Program-made: the position numbers and the translations under genes
Shown here: positions 36,330-49,351 of the stretch, piece by piece
How the letters are laid out: every line of letters starts with the position of its first letter
Position numbering within the stretch: the stretch's first letter is position 1
The notes under the pieces: model-generated
Told to the model about the DNA's origin: nothing
Seen by the model: only the letters and a program-made list of their open reading frames with translations
The model's database searches: none
Origin: Haberlea rhodopensis
Lineage: Eukaryota > Streptophyta > Magnoliopsida > Lamiales > Gesneriaceae
Reading direction: 5' to 3'
Length of the DNA: 64,000 nucleotides
Assembly: GCA_907163345.1 (NCBI GenBank)
Contig: CAJQUN010000015.1
Location: 10,758,886-10,822,885 of the forward strand

Positions 36330-37215
36330 TATCGTATGGCATCTTACCATATCATAAACATCGTGTGGCATCTTACCACATGGGCATCTTACCCTATCGT
36401 ATGGCATCTTACCATATCATAAACATCATGTGGCATCTTACCACGTGGGCATCTTACCCTATCGTATGACATCTTACCATATCATAAACATCGTGTGTCA
36501 TCTTACCACGTGGGCATCTTACCCTATCGTATGGCATCTTACCCTATCGTATGGCATCTTACCATATCATAAACATCGTGTGGTATCTTACCACGTGGGC
36601 ATCTTACCCTATCGTATGGCATCTTACCATATCATAAACATCGTATCATTATATAAACATCATATAAACATCATCACTTCATAGACATCATCATAAACTT
36701 ACTTATCATTATCATCATCATAAATATCGTAAATACTTATACAATTATTGCGTAGTCATAGTATAAGAATGTGTTACCGTCCGATGCCCGTACGTTTCTT
36801 ACGTACCTTAATTCCCAAAAGTGGAGAAATTGGAGAACTTTATCTCCTTGAAGTTGTGGGTACCTGGGATGGTTCTACATAATCATACAAATCGATATTA
36901 GAAGCTAAATATAGTCCAATATCCAAAAATCCCACAAAAAATCAAAAAACACATATTTTTATATCTCGCGATCGATCGCCGCCCAGGCCTGATCGATCGC
37001 GAGACCATACTGGACGTTGCTGAAATTTTCAGCTCTTGGAGATCGATCGCCACTTTTGGCGCGATCGATCGCCAGCCTCGCCGGTCGATCGCCCAAATGT
37101 GGCGATTGATCGCCAAATGCTACTGGCGTCTACTGCTGGGTCGCGATCGATCGCCTGGAACGGGCGATCGATCGCCGATCCCTGTACTTCAAAAAATCGC
37201 CATTTTAGAGCATTT
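36330..37215 (-). repeat. Element E 3' LTR fragment
   Basis: Matches about 51750-52630 of the 5' LTR with few differences. Both ends are broken: at 37216 it joins pol just after the YPEL end of the chromodomain, at 36330 it joins the G primer site. Contains a GATCGATC cluster at 36966-37180. Confidence 0.88.
36335..36631. repeat. CATCTTA-loop hairpin array in E 3' LTR
   Basis: About 13 short inverted repeats with constant centre CATCTTA and arms TATGG/CCATA, GTGG/CCAC or GGG/CCC, in a repeated order, with a larger unit of about 63 bp. Confidence 0.85.
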
Positions 37216-37219
37216 TAAC

Positions 37220-37455
37220 ACACTTAGTTCCGGGTAATGCTGCATCATATGCCGTTCCGTCTCCCACGTAGCCTCCTCAACACCCCGACGATCCCACTGA
37301 ACTTTGACCATCGGTATAAGCTTGCTTCGTAGTCTGCGATCCTCTCGATCCAGAATTCTGATCGGTCGTTCTACGTAGGATACATATGAATCTAATTGTA
37401 CTTCAGTAGGATGTAATACATGAGACGGGTCTGGCTCATACTTCCGTAACCATAG
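37220..37455 (-). pseudogene. Element E chromodomain-like C-terminus
   Basis: Reads RKYEPDPSHVL, RPIRILDREDRRLR, VKVQWDRRGVEEATWE and ends HYPEL at about 37220. A frameshift near 37455 separates it from integrase. Homologous to the end of element C pol. Confidence 0.85.
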
Positions 37456-39372
37456 AGACGTGAAAAACATCATGTATACTAGATAAAGTCGGCGGTAGAG
37501 CCAAACGGTAGGCCAATGTACCGATACGTTGCAATACTTCATACGGCCCAACATACCTTGGAGATAACTTTCCTCGCATACCAAAATGAACTACACCCCT
37601 GAAGGGTGAGATTTTCAAGAAGACCTTGTCTCCTACTTGGAATTCTAGCGGTCGTCGTCGCTTATTGGCATAGGCTGCTTGCCTATCCTGTGCCGCTTTC
37701 ATCTTTTGGCGTATCAATTTAATCTTGTCTTCCATATCCCTGATCATATCCGGTCCTCCGACCGCTTTACTAGTCAAGTCCTCCCAATACAACGGTGACC
37801 TACAGCGTCGTCTGTAAAGAGCTTCAAAAGGAGCCATTTGAATGCTCGCCTGATAGCTGTTATTATAGGAGAACTCTACCAGTGGTAATGAATCTTGCCA
37901 CGGACTATCAAACTCCAGTACACATGCCCTCAACATGTCCTCGAGCGTCTGAATGGTACGCTCTGTTTGGCCGTCAGTCTGAGGGTGATACGCTGTACTC
38001 AGTCTCACCTCTGTGCCCAAAGCTGTCTGGAGAACCTCCCAGAAATGCGACGTAAACCTTGGGTCTCTGTCAGACACAATCGAGAATGGAACCCCATGTA
38101 ACCTCACCACACCACGTACATATAATTGGGCCATCTTTAGATATGTGAAAGTCATACAGTAGGGGATGAAATGAGCTACCTTCGTCAGCCTATCCACGAT
38201 CACCCAGATCGCATCAAATCCTGAGGCCGACCTTGGCAAGTGGGTCACAAAGTCCATAGACATATGCTCCCACTTCCATTCGGGTACCTCTAAGCTCTTC
38301 AGCTCGCCACCAGGCCTCTGTCTCTCTGCCTTTATCTGCTGGCAGATCAAACATCTTTTAACAAAAGTGATCACATCACGCTTCATGCGTCTCCACCAGA
38401 ATTGACAGCATAGGTCCTTGTGCATCTTCCTTCCTCCTGGGTGGATACTGAACCGACTACTGTGAGCTCGCTCCAATATTCCTCTACGCAACTCTGGTGT
38501 ATCTAGGACTACCCATCGGCTGCCCAGTCTCAAGGAATCATCTTCTGCCACTCTGAACTTTGATGGCTGTCCTTGAAGTACTAACGATGACCATCTCTGA
38601 ACCTCATCATCCGACCTCTGGGCTTTCCTGATAGCCTCAAATATTTCTGGCTCAGCCAACAAGGTCGACACTCGCACCGGCGACGTGTCCACATTGAAAT
38701 CATAGCCCAGATGGCAATAAGAAATCATCATAGTTGATAAACTCATAACATCCTCAGCACTACTCTTCACCTTCCGACTTAAGGCGTCTGCTATCAAATT
38801 TGTTTTACCAGGATGGTACTCAATCTCACAGTCATAATCCTTGAGCAAATCCATCAACCTCCTTTGGTTCATGTTCAATTCAGCCTGAGTGAATAGAAAC
38901 TTCAGGCTCTTATGGTCCGTATAGATGGTAAACGTCGTACCATAAAGATAATGCCGCCAAATCTTCAAGGCGAAAATGATGGCCGCCAGTTCCAGATCGT
39001 GAACTGGGTATCTGGTTTCATGAGGCTTCAACTGCCTCAAAGCATAAGCCACCACGTGCTTATCTTGCATCAACACGCAGCCCAAACCTTGCAGTGATGC
39101 ATCTGTGTACAAGGCAAACCTCTTATTCTCAGAAGGAATCACCAACACTGGCGCTGTCGTCAAACAACGCTTCAATTCTTGGAAGCTTTCCTCACAAGCT
39201 TCGGACCAAAAGAATGGGACTCCTTTCTGAGTCAGCTGAGTCAGCGGCTTAGCGATCTTAGAAAATCCCTCGACAAAACGTCAGTAATAACCTGCTAAGC
39301 CAAGGAAGCTCCGTATCTCGGGTACAGAAGTGGGTGCAACCCACTCCATCACAGCTTCAACCTTCTTGGGAT
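37456..39372 (-). pseudogene. Element E RNase H and integrase
   Basis: Open from 39175 to 37436. RNase H: YTDASLQGLG, KIWRHYLYG, YTDHKSLKFL. Integrase: zinc region AHSSRFSIHPG..CLICQQ, core MDFVTHLP (Asp kept), SDRDPRF, TDGQTERT, so the three catalytic residues are intact; then GPYEVLQRIG. 39176-39372 holds the connection region in other frames with a stop in the YYRRF motif. Confidence 0.9.
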
Positions 39373-40134
39373 CTACAGATATCCGCTGCTTGATATAACA
39401 TGACCCAAGAACACCACATTGTTCAACCAAAACTCGCACTTACTGAGCTTTGCATATAACTGATAATCCCTAAGGATCTGGAGTACCGTCCTCAAGTGCT
39501 TCACGTGTTCCTCTTCGGTCCGGGAGTAAATGAGTATATCGTCAATGAAAACAATGACGAACTGATCCAAATACGGTTGGAACACCCTGTTCATCAGGCT
39601 CGTAAAAACAGCTGGGGCATTCGTCACTCCAAAAGGCATGACTAGGAATTCATAGTGCCCATATCTAGTCCTGAAGGCTGTCTTCTGAACATCATCTTCT
39701 CTTACTCGAATTTGATGATACCCCGACCTCAGATCGATCTTACTGTAGAGCCTCGTACCCTGTAGCTGGTCAAACAAATCATCGATCCTCGGAAGTGGAT
39801 ACTTATTCTTCACTGTGGCTATGTTCAGTTGTCTGTAATCGATGCACAGACGCATCGAACCATCTTTCTTCTTAACAAATAAAACTGGTGCACCCCAGGG
39901 CGACACGCTAGGGCGTATATAGCCCTTATCAAGGAGCTCTCGCAACTGAATCTTTAACTCCCTTAGCTCCGCTGGTGCCATCCTATATGGGACACGAGAA
40001 ATGGCAGACGTCCCCGGTAGTAACTCAATCCCAAACTCGACCTCACTCGTCAGTGGGAATCCAGGAATCTCTTCCGGAAAGACATCAGGAAACTCCGCCA
40101 CTAGGGGCACATCCTCAACCTTTAATTCTTCCAT
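39373..40134 (-). pseudogene. Element E reverse transcriptase
   Basis: Open RT frame: FPEEIPGFPL, KKDGSMRLCIDY, YPLPRIDDL, catalytic FIDDILIYS, and a frame change at SSSGYL where sisters have SSSGIS. 254 residues, complete palm and fingers. Confidence 0.9.
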
Positions 40135-40721
40135 CTTTTCAGTAACATCAACGGCATAGATGAGATATTTTGTATGGCCTCGTTACAATAACTGTGCCAT
40201 CTTGACACCAGATATCAACGGGATCTTTGAACGAGAACTATCCCCAAAGAATGTCCACTGGACTCCCATATCAGATCTGAATCGGACAGTCCTCTGCCTG
40301 CAGTTCACAACTGCCTGATACCTGTTCAGAACATCAATGCCTACAATGACCCCAGAACAATCAAATCTGACCTTAGCTCGTTATCCTCAAAATAAATGAG
40401 GCCATCATAGACAATCTGATCAGTAATCAAACTTCTTCCAGCAGGGGTCGAGACTATAAGAGGCGTGGGCGACGGAGAAGTGCATATGTGGTGCCTTTCC
40501 ACAAAACTTGCCGACACAAAAGAGTGTGACGCACCTGTGTCGATCAATATAAAAGCAGGGTGCATAAATAAAAGACACGTATCCACTATAACCTCCTCCG
40601 GAGCCGCTGTAGCCTGCTCCCTCGTCAAAGCATAAACTTGCCCCTGAGGTGGCCCCATGGGCTGACCTCCATACTGCCTCGGTGCAAAAGGTGGTCTGTG
40701 CTGTGTTGCTCTGTCCGCAGG
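40135..40721 (-). pseudogene. Element E gag end and protease
   Basis: After the D insertion the frame continues with PRQYGGQPMGPPQGQVYALT, then the protease motif FILIDTGASHSFVS. It breaks at VLGSL (frameshift near 40345) and includes a TAA at the LLERGHT position (LL*RGHT). GCAGG at 40717-40721 is one copy of the D target duplication. Confidence 0.87.
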
Positions 40722-43440
40722 TGTAAGACCACAACACTTAAACTCGTCATTAGTTCATTTATGACGTCGTATGTGTATAAATTTTTCATTTTCTTTTCAT
40801 TCTTTAAAAAGAATCATTACATGTTTCCCATAATCCCATGGCATAAATAATGTTCAACATTATATGCTCATCTCTACCAACAAATAGTCTCAAAGATTTC
40901 GCCCAATACCATACCCATTACGCCACTTTTTACATTGTGGGTTATTTTATAAAAACGTGGGCAGAGCCTCCCAATAAACTGAGCTATCCGGAAATAAAAA
41001 CACATCACATAACATAACTCCCGACCAGGGACAACACAATACTAAACAGAATACAGAAATACTAAGTAAATTCCCAGCCAGGGAAGACACCACACTAATA
41101 AGACAACAAAAGTGGGTTTCAACACCCTTATACAGTCCATATACAGATACAAGTGCTCACAGAAGAGCAACGAATAACGGATACTCATCCGGATGCATAA
41201 TTAGTATATATATCAACAGCTCAATCTCGTATATCGGCTCAATCTCATACTACGCTTCTAGAAGAATCATCCAACAAGGTTCGAGCCTAGCACCCCAAGG
41301 CAGCGTCGTACCTGTTGTACCTGTTTTAATAGAAACAGCCCCCACACAGGGTGAGCACACTCCCACTGAATATTCAATCACAAATCAACATACAAAATCA
41401 TAATGCAATAATTTAGATTATTCAAAACTCATAAAATATACTCCCTGTACAATTCCGAATTTGTATAGCTTACACACACTGTTCCTGTTTCAAACTCATG
41501 CACCTTCATAATGTCAAGTTTAGTATTATCACCGAAAATGTGATACTCAATAACGCTTATGAATTCAATACAATGACAATATATTATTGATGCTCAAACA
41601 TAAATAGTTCAACATCAGTGTAAACCTGGTTATCCCAATGTAAACCTGGTTATCCCACTATCTCATTCTCGATACTTTCTCATATCGCTCATGCCCACGG
41701 CATCACTACTCAACAAGTAAAATCGGATCACGTACCACTACGTATCCCCCATAACTCGTATATGAAACTCAATTATTAAAGTCAAACACTTACCTGAATC
41801 ATCATATTCAAAATTGCCTGTATACATGAATGTATGGATACTAGATATGCCTGCTCGTACGTCACCACGTACCTTATAGTAGACAACATGAACAAGCTAT
41901 CATCAACGTCCGAAGTCTCCTGTAGACTCTATATCGAATATCAATTCAATATTAGTTCATAATCCAAGCAATGAATATCCATCAATAGTTCTTACTTCAT
42001 TTCCATATCACAAATCAATAACTCGATATTATGAATTTTATTACAAAATCAAGGCAAATGATACAACTCTGAGCATTTACATGTTTAGATCATACCCTTA
42101 TCGTTTACATGCTCTAAGTTATTAGCATCTCAAACCATTGGCCAACACTCACTAAAACATTATAAAGGCTACAAGCATTTTAGTTAGTTCTTTTCACCAC
42201 CCACTAACAAGGCTTAGACTCCCTCCTCTTGAATCATATTTAAACATATTAACAAACAGCATGATTTTAATCTTCATCTTTTAACCCACAATTACACTAA
42301 GCCATTGATCCATTTAATATTTTCCTTCATCAATACTTCATCTAGCCACAAACCCCAACATACACAAATATTTACATGCTGAAATATTCATTACGTAAGT
42401 GTATTATCGCATATACATACCAATACACTCAAAAACACACATGTAAGCATGTATTCTGCACATACATTCACACATACACACACTTAGTACACACTCACGC
42501 ACACAGTAACACACACACGCATAAAACACCGCAGAACACACACACGCACACATTCTTCATGTCTAACCCACACACTCACTCACTTAGCAACATAATACCC
42601 AACAATTATGAAGCAAATTCTGAAAGAACCAAACTTGAAGCAGCACCCATTTCCCCCACAGAAAAATCGAACCAAAGAGCATGAAATTTTCGAACCCAAA
42701 TGCTGTAAAAAGCGAACCACATTGCAGCAGATTTTTAAACCCTTATTAGCATGATTTTCGACCATAATAGCAGCAGATTTCACGTTAAATTGCAGTAGAA
42801 ATTTTTGAATCAAAAACAACAAATCGAGTCACATAAGATCAGGAATGTTTCGAACCATAGCATTATGAAATCGAGCCAAAACACCACAGATTTTCGAACT
42901 TAAACTGCAAGATTTTCGAACACAAAACTGCAAGATTTTCGAACAAAAGAAAGCCTCAAAATTGTACTAAAATATCACAAAAACTCACAATACAAGAGAA
43001 GTAAATAACCACAAGACCATGTAGTAATGTTCATACACGAACCCAATCGAGAAACACGTCTGAAACGAAGCAAAAATCGTTCTTCTGAGCTAGGAGTGAA
43101 GACGGCGTGAGTGATGGTGGGGAAAGGAGGAAAATCGGTGGGTGTGGGAATTTAGGGGAGAGGATGAGGTTATAAACTTAACCCTAGGTTTAATCCCCAC
43201 CATCCATTTATCATCTCATCACAGTTAAATTATTTTAATCTAATTCTCAATAGTTTATTATTACAAGATCTCCTTAATTTAATTTACAATACAAGTCCAA
43301 TCCAGAATTATTTATTCAATCCCGGAACCATTTATCCCAACTCCTTCCAAAATCCGATACTCAAAAATTAATTCCTGAGATATCATAAAAATATCATAAT
43401 TAAATCCATTTGACAATTAATAATTATTCCGGACATCACA
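40722..43440 (-). repeat. Element D 3' LTR
   Basis: 2719 bp, TGTGATGTCCGG...GGTCTTACA on the minus strand. Nearly identical to 46665-49351 except small indels; a CACACA-rich stretch at about 42430-42570. No GATCGATC cluster. Confidence 0.92.
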
Positions 43441-43477
43441 GTTCTCCCCAACTAATAAAATTTCGTCCTCGAAATTT
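43441..43477 (-). other. Element D polypurine tract and hairpin
   Basis: Minus strand AAATTTCG-AGGA-CGAAATTT (43458-43477), then GTTGGGGAGAAC before the LTR. The same module is at 49352-49388. Confidence 0.85.
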
Positions 43478-45192
43478 AAAATGCATGCTTACCATAAAAG
43501 CCAACATTAAAATTCACGTATCAGTATACAACTCAAGATAGTGACTTGATCGTCTGTAGGATAACAGTCATCTGAATCATCACGGCTCACACATGTGCCC
43601 CATTACATCAACATGGTAAGACTGCAAATCACATTACTTTACTCTATCCCAACATCAGCATTTAATAAGCTAACATATGAATTCCTCTATTCATGTAAAT
43701 CAATACGAGGTTAATATCACACTTGCCCTGTTCAATTTTGTTTACATTTCAAAAGCTCGTTCCTATAATTAACTTATCAAGAAAATTGCTAACGGTTCAT
43801 AAAAACCAACACTTACAGTGTTTAGTAATCAAACACTTCTTGTCATACTTCAGTACCTGTATAGTCGCATCGGTACAGCTTCCTTGCACAAGGTCTAAAT
43901 CCGTCACAGTTCACTTTTATCGTAGTACACATCATAAAATCGCTAAATCATGCAATCCATGCATATCATGTGTATATAAGAATGTATGACAATACACCAA
44001 CCTATATCGTATAAATAACTTCATACCTGTGTTGTTGCAAATGTATGCAACTTATACTAACATTACCACCATCGTCCGTATGAAATAGTGGAACTCTTGA
44101 GTCCTTTTACGTCAACCTCTCATATATCATCTCCTGGCTATTATCTGGTGCAAAGTAATTACTAGAAAACCCATTAGTAATTCTCACACATATCTCCACA
44201 TTATACGCACCAACAGCCAAAGATCATCAATATCAAATAATTCGTCTCATACTTTTATAGACGGAATCATCTACAATACACAGTGGCATCGTAATATCAT
44301 GTTAATCACCGCACTCACATACTCTTAAGTATCAACATTTCCACATTACTTCACCCAACTATTATCAGTCATAGGACAAGTACAAAATAAACTCGTTAGT
44401 ATTTCTCAAATACTAGTAACATAACACGTACCTTGTCACTTACGCATTTCGATATTCATAATGTTTCTGTCATCAAACATTAATTCCCTGCATTAGAAGT
44501 TTCTCGCAGTTCTATACACAACATGCTACTGCACACTATCACATAGGGTGATTGAAATTTAATCATAAGAATCAATTGCATGCTTCAATGACGCAATTTA
44601 TATCAATCTTTAACTCACCCTCGAAACATAATAATTCATTAATCATGAATGTTCACAATGAAGACATGTCCACACACGACATTCGTAGTAATCACGCGTC
44701 ATCCCGTGACATACTCATGTCATCCTGTGACACACTCATTAAACTCATGTCTATCTGATTGTATTCCGTTCAACATAATAGGTGATTAATCAATTATTAA
44801 TCCTACCACATACAAAACTAGCATGCTTTCACAACTATAATTATCATCATAAAATGATTAACATCTATTTTCAATATCTCATCACTACACACCGTAGATA
44901 TGAGAGTGTTATCACAGAGGTTACACCCCTTCTTGCCTCATTACCATAACAAAGTATGAATATGACACATCTAGGTTCCACTTCAATTCCATTATCAACT
45001 TTTCTACACGTACATGATTTCAAAATCAATATAAATCAACAAAATAACTCGAATCAACTAATATCAATATGTTCAACCAACTGAAACGGTTTACCTCGAT
45101 CCTTCGTCCTCCTGGATCGATCCAATATCCTCTTGGGCCTAAATCAAATATACCCAATGAGCAATAACATAACTGTACATAGCACAACTTCT

Positions 45193-46265
45193 ATTGCCAT
45201 CTGCAATCAAAGCATCATCAATACTCATTGCTAACACAATTGCGGTACAACAGCATTCACCGCTAATCACAATAGTGGTACTAAAAATATTCATTGCTAA
45301 CACAATAGCAATGTATCAATCTTCATCGCCCTACGGCGGTACATAATACTCATCGCCAACGTTGGCATACATAATATACATTCTTAAAACAATAAGATGT
45401 AATAACACTTACTGTACACAGTTGATCCACACTTGATCCTTTAAATTGTCCCTGCTCTCAACATAAATATTCCACAAAATATGATTTCATATCAATACAC
45501 AAATTGATATACTCATCATCAACAGAATAGCGGAATGAGGCGTCGCTATATAGATAATCGGCGGCAAGAACCATCGCCATGGAATCAGCGAAATGCACCA
45601 TCGCTAAACACATGTCTGGCGGCTTGAGCCATCGCCAGTAACATAGCGGAAAGAGGCATCGCTATACACGTACCTGGCGGAATAACCATCGCCTATAATA
45701 TAGCGGCATGAACCATCGCTCGATATACCTGGCGGCATGAATCATCGCCCATAATATAGCGGAATGAGACATCGCTATCAATATACCTGGCGGCATGAAC
45801 CATCGCCAACCAATATAGCGGAATGAGACATCGCTATCAATATTCCTGGCGGCATGAACCATCGCAACCAATATAGCGGAATGAGACATCACATTCAATA
45901 TCGATAATGTGGTTGTTCCGGTCTTGTTATAGCAGCGGAATTTTAGGACCCCTCGCTTCGACATATAGCGGCATCATATGATATCCCTCGCTTCGACAAT
46001 GACAGCGGCATGTACATCGCTTCGACATGACAGCGGCAAATATCATATTACCGTCGCTTCATATGACAGCGGCAAGTACCTCCCTCGCTCGAATATAACA
46101 ACCCCGGAACTTCCACTAGCTCATGTACCTGCATCAAGGTTAATACAACAGTTCACAAATCCTACTACGTCATATCGGCGACTCAGTAATATCCCTCGCT
46201 TCGACAATGACAGCGGCATGTACATCGCTTCGACATGACAACGGCAAATATTATGATCCATCGCT
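45193..46265. repeat. Mini-hairpin array in D interior
   Basis: From 45193 to 45366 single hairpins of different sequence: ATTGC/GCAAT, GCGGT/ACCGC (45242-45263), CATTGCT/AGCAATG (45292-45313), CGCC/GGCG, GCCAACGTTGGC. From 45529 to 45893, 13 units of 18-19 bases strictly alternate between AGCG-N11-CGCT and GGCG-N11-CGCC (one N10), starting every 26-31 bases; only the last two units have a broken arm. Looser AGCGG...TCGCT units follow to 46265, part of them duplicated (45983-46040 and 46191-46250). Confidence 0.85.
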
Positions 46266-46648
46266 GATGATATACCCGTAGTAGGACGCTAATGTAACAC
46301 ATTGCATATTCAATAACAATTGAAATCATACCACAATATTCCACTGTCTGTTGTCAACCATCATTGTCCTTAGACAACATATCACATTTTCCATTTCCTG
46401 ATTTTCCTACAAAATCAGATTTTTTAGCACATAACATATGGAGTGCCAGACATTACCGTTGATGCCATCCCATCGCACTCTACACGATTCCTGCAACCAC
46501 AATGATTAGTAATACCATTTTCCATAGCGTAAAAGCACATAAGCAATTAGTTGTGTCACACAACATTAATACCATCATGTATAAATATGTGCTACCAATT
46601 CCTATCAACAAGTTCCTAGGCCCTTAACAGCCCCAAAGAGCAACCACT

Positions 46649-46660
46649 GCTCGGATACCA
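46649..46660 (-). other. Element D primer binding site, Met-like variant
   Basis: Minus strand TGGTATCCGAGC, one base different from TGGTATCAGAGC of the other gypsy elements, four bases after the LTR end. Confidence 0.8.
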
Positions 46661-46664
46661 CTAA

Positions 46665-49351
46665 TGTAAGACCCCAACACTTAAACTCGTCATTAGTTCA
46701 TTTATGACGTCGTGTGTGTATAAATTTTTCATTTTCTTTTCATTATTTAAAAAGAATCATTACATGTTTCCCATAATCCCATGGCATAAATAATGTTCAA
46801 CATTATATGCTCATCTCTACCAACAAATAGTCTCAAAGATTTCGCCCAATACCATACCCATTACGCCACTTTTTACATTGTGGGTTATTTTATAAAAATT
46901 TGGGCAGAGCCTCCCCATAAACTGAGCTATCCGGAAATAAAAACACATCACATAACATAACTCCCGACCAGGGACAACACAATACTAAACAGAATACAGA
47001 AATACTAAGTAAATTCCCAGCCAGGGAAGACACCACACTAATAAGACAACAAAAGTGGGTTTCAACACCCTTATACAGTCCATATACAGATACAAGTGCT
47101 CACAGAAGAGCAACGAATAACGGATACTCATCCGGATGCATAAGTAGTATATATACCAACCGCTCAATCTCGTATATCGGCTCAATCTCATACTACGCTT
47201 CTGGAAGCATCATCCAACAAGGTTCGAGCCTAGCACCCCAAGGCAGCATCGTACCTGCTGTACCTGTTTTAACAGAAACAGCCCCCACACAGGGTGAGCA
47301 CACTCCCACTCAATATTCAATCACACAGCAACATACAAAATCATAATGCAATAATTTAGATTATTCAAAACTCATAAAATATACTCCCTGTACAATTCCG
47401 AATTTGTATAGCTTCCACACACTGTTCCTGTTTCAAACTCATGCACCTTCATAATGTCAAGTTTAGTATTATCACCGAAAATGTGATACTCAACAACGCT
47501 TATGAATTCAATACAATGACAATATATTATTTATGCTCAAACATAAATAGTTCAACATCAGTGTAAACCTGGTTATCCCAATGTAAACCTGGTTATCCCA
47601 CTATCTCATTCTCGATACTTTCTCATATCGCTCATGCCCACGGCATCACTACTCAACAAGTAAAATCGGATCACGTACCAGTACGTATCCCCCATAACTC
47701 GTATATGAAACTCAATTATTAAAGTCAAACACTTACCTGAATCATCATATTCAAAATTGCATGTATACATGAATGTATAGATACTAGATATACCTCACGT
47801 ACCTTATATTAGACAACATGAACAAGCTATCATCAACGTCCGAAGTCTCCTGTAGAGTCTATATCGAATATCAATTCAATATTAGTTCATAATCCAGGCA
47901 ATGAATATCCATCAATAGTTCTTACTTTCATTTCCATATCACAAATCAATAACTCGATATTATGAATCTTATTACAAAATCAAGGCAAATGATACAACTC
48001 TGAACATTTACATGTTTAGATCATACCCTTATCGTTTACATGCTCTAAGTTATTAGCATCTCAAACCATTGGCCAACACTCACTAAAACATTATAAAGGC
48101 TACAAGCATTTTAGTTAGTTCTTTTCACCACCCACTAACAAGGCTTAGACTCCCTCCTCTTGAATCATATTTAAACATATTAACAAACATCATGATTTTA
48201 ATCTTCATCTTTTAACCCACAATTACACTAAGCCATTGATCCATTTAATATTTTCCTTCATCAATACTTAATCTAGCCACAAACCCCAACATACACAAAT
48301 ATTTACATGCTGAAATATTCATTACATAAGTGTATATATCGCATATACATACCAATACACTCAAAAACACACATGTAAGCATGTATTCTGCACCTACATT
48401 CACACATACACACACTCAGCACACACTCAAGCAGTAACACACACACACACAAAACACCGCAGAACACACACACGCACACATTCTTCATGTCTAACCCACA
48501 CACTCGCTCACTTAGCAACATAATACCCAACAATTATGAAGCAAAGTCTGAAAGAACCAAACTTGAAGCAGCACCCATTTCCCCCACAGAAAAATCGAAC
48601 CAAAGAGCATGAAATTTTCGAACCCAAATGCTGTAAAAAGCGAACCACATTGCAGCAGGTTTTTAAACCCCCATTAGCATGATTTTCGACCATACTAGCA
48701 GCAGATTTCACGTTAAATTGCAGTAGAAATTTTCGAATCAAAAACAACAAATCGAGTCACATAAGATCAGGAATGTTTCAAACCATAGCAATATGAAATC
48801 GAGCCAAAACACCACAGATTTTTGAACTTAAACTGCATGATTTTCGAACACAAAACTGCAAGATTTTCGAACAAAAGAAAGCCTCAAAATCGTACTAAAA
48901 TATCACAAAAACTCACAATACAAGAGAAGTAAATAACCACAAGACCAAGTAGTATTGTTCATACACGAACCCAATCGAGAAACACGTCTGAAACGAAGCA
49001 AAAATCGTTCTTTTGAGCTAGGAGTGAAGACGGCGTGAGTGATGGTGGGGAAAGGAGGAAAATCGGTGGGTGTGGGAATTTAGGGGAGAGGATGAGGTTA
49101 TAAACTTAACCCTAGGTTTAATCCCCACCATCCATTTATCATCTCATAAACTAATTCTCAATAGTTTATTATTACAAGATCTCCTTAATTTAATTTACAA
49201 TACAAGTCCAATCCAGAATTATTTATTCAATCCCGGAACCATTTATCCCAACTCCTTCCAAAATCCGATACTCAAAAATTAATTCCTGAGATATCATAAA
49301 AATATCATAATTAAATCCATTTGACAATTAATAATTATTCCGGACATCACA
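46665..49351 (-). repeat. Element D middle LTR
   Basis: 5' LTR for the interior at 43441-46664, and at the same time preceded (49352 on) by a polypurine tract and 3' interior, as a 3' LTR would be. Simple CACACA stretch at about 48375-48480. Confidence 0.92.

Larger units (their letters stand above)
43441..46664 (-). other. Element D internal region, non-coding
   Basis: 3.2 kb with no frame resembling any retroelement protein; the longest frames are under 105 codons and low-complexity. Holds a polypurine tract at the low end, a hairpin array at 45193-46265 and a primer site at the high end. Confidence 0.85.

Noticed and set aside
36335..36631. Regular repeat-spacer look, like a CRISPR array
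   Set aside because: The units are nested inverted repeats in a plant LTR, spacers are not unique, and no cas gene or prokaryotic context exists.
42376..42684. 102-codon frame in D LTR
   Set aside because: His/Thr-rich translation of a CACACA microsatellite; not kept in the second LTR copy.
43723..43989. 88-codon frame repeated at 49634-49900 as a conserved small gene
   Set aside because: Both lie in the duplicated D interior; near identity comes from the tandem duplication, and the frame has no recognisable features.
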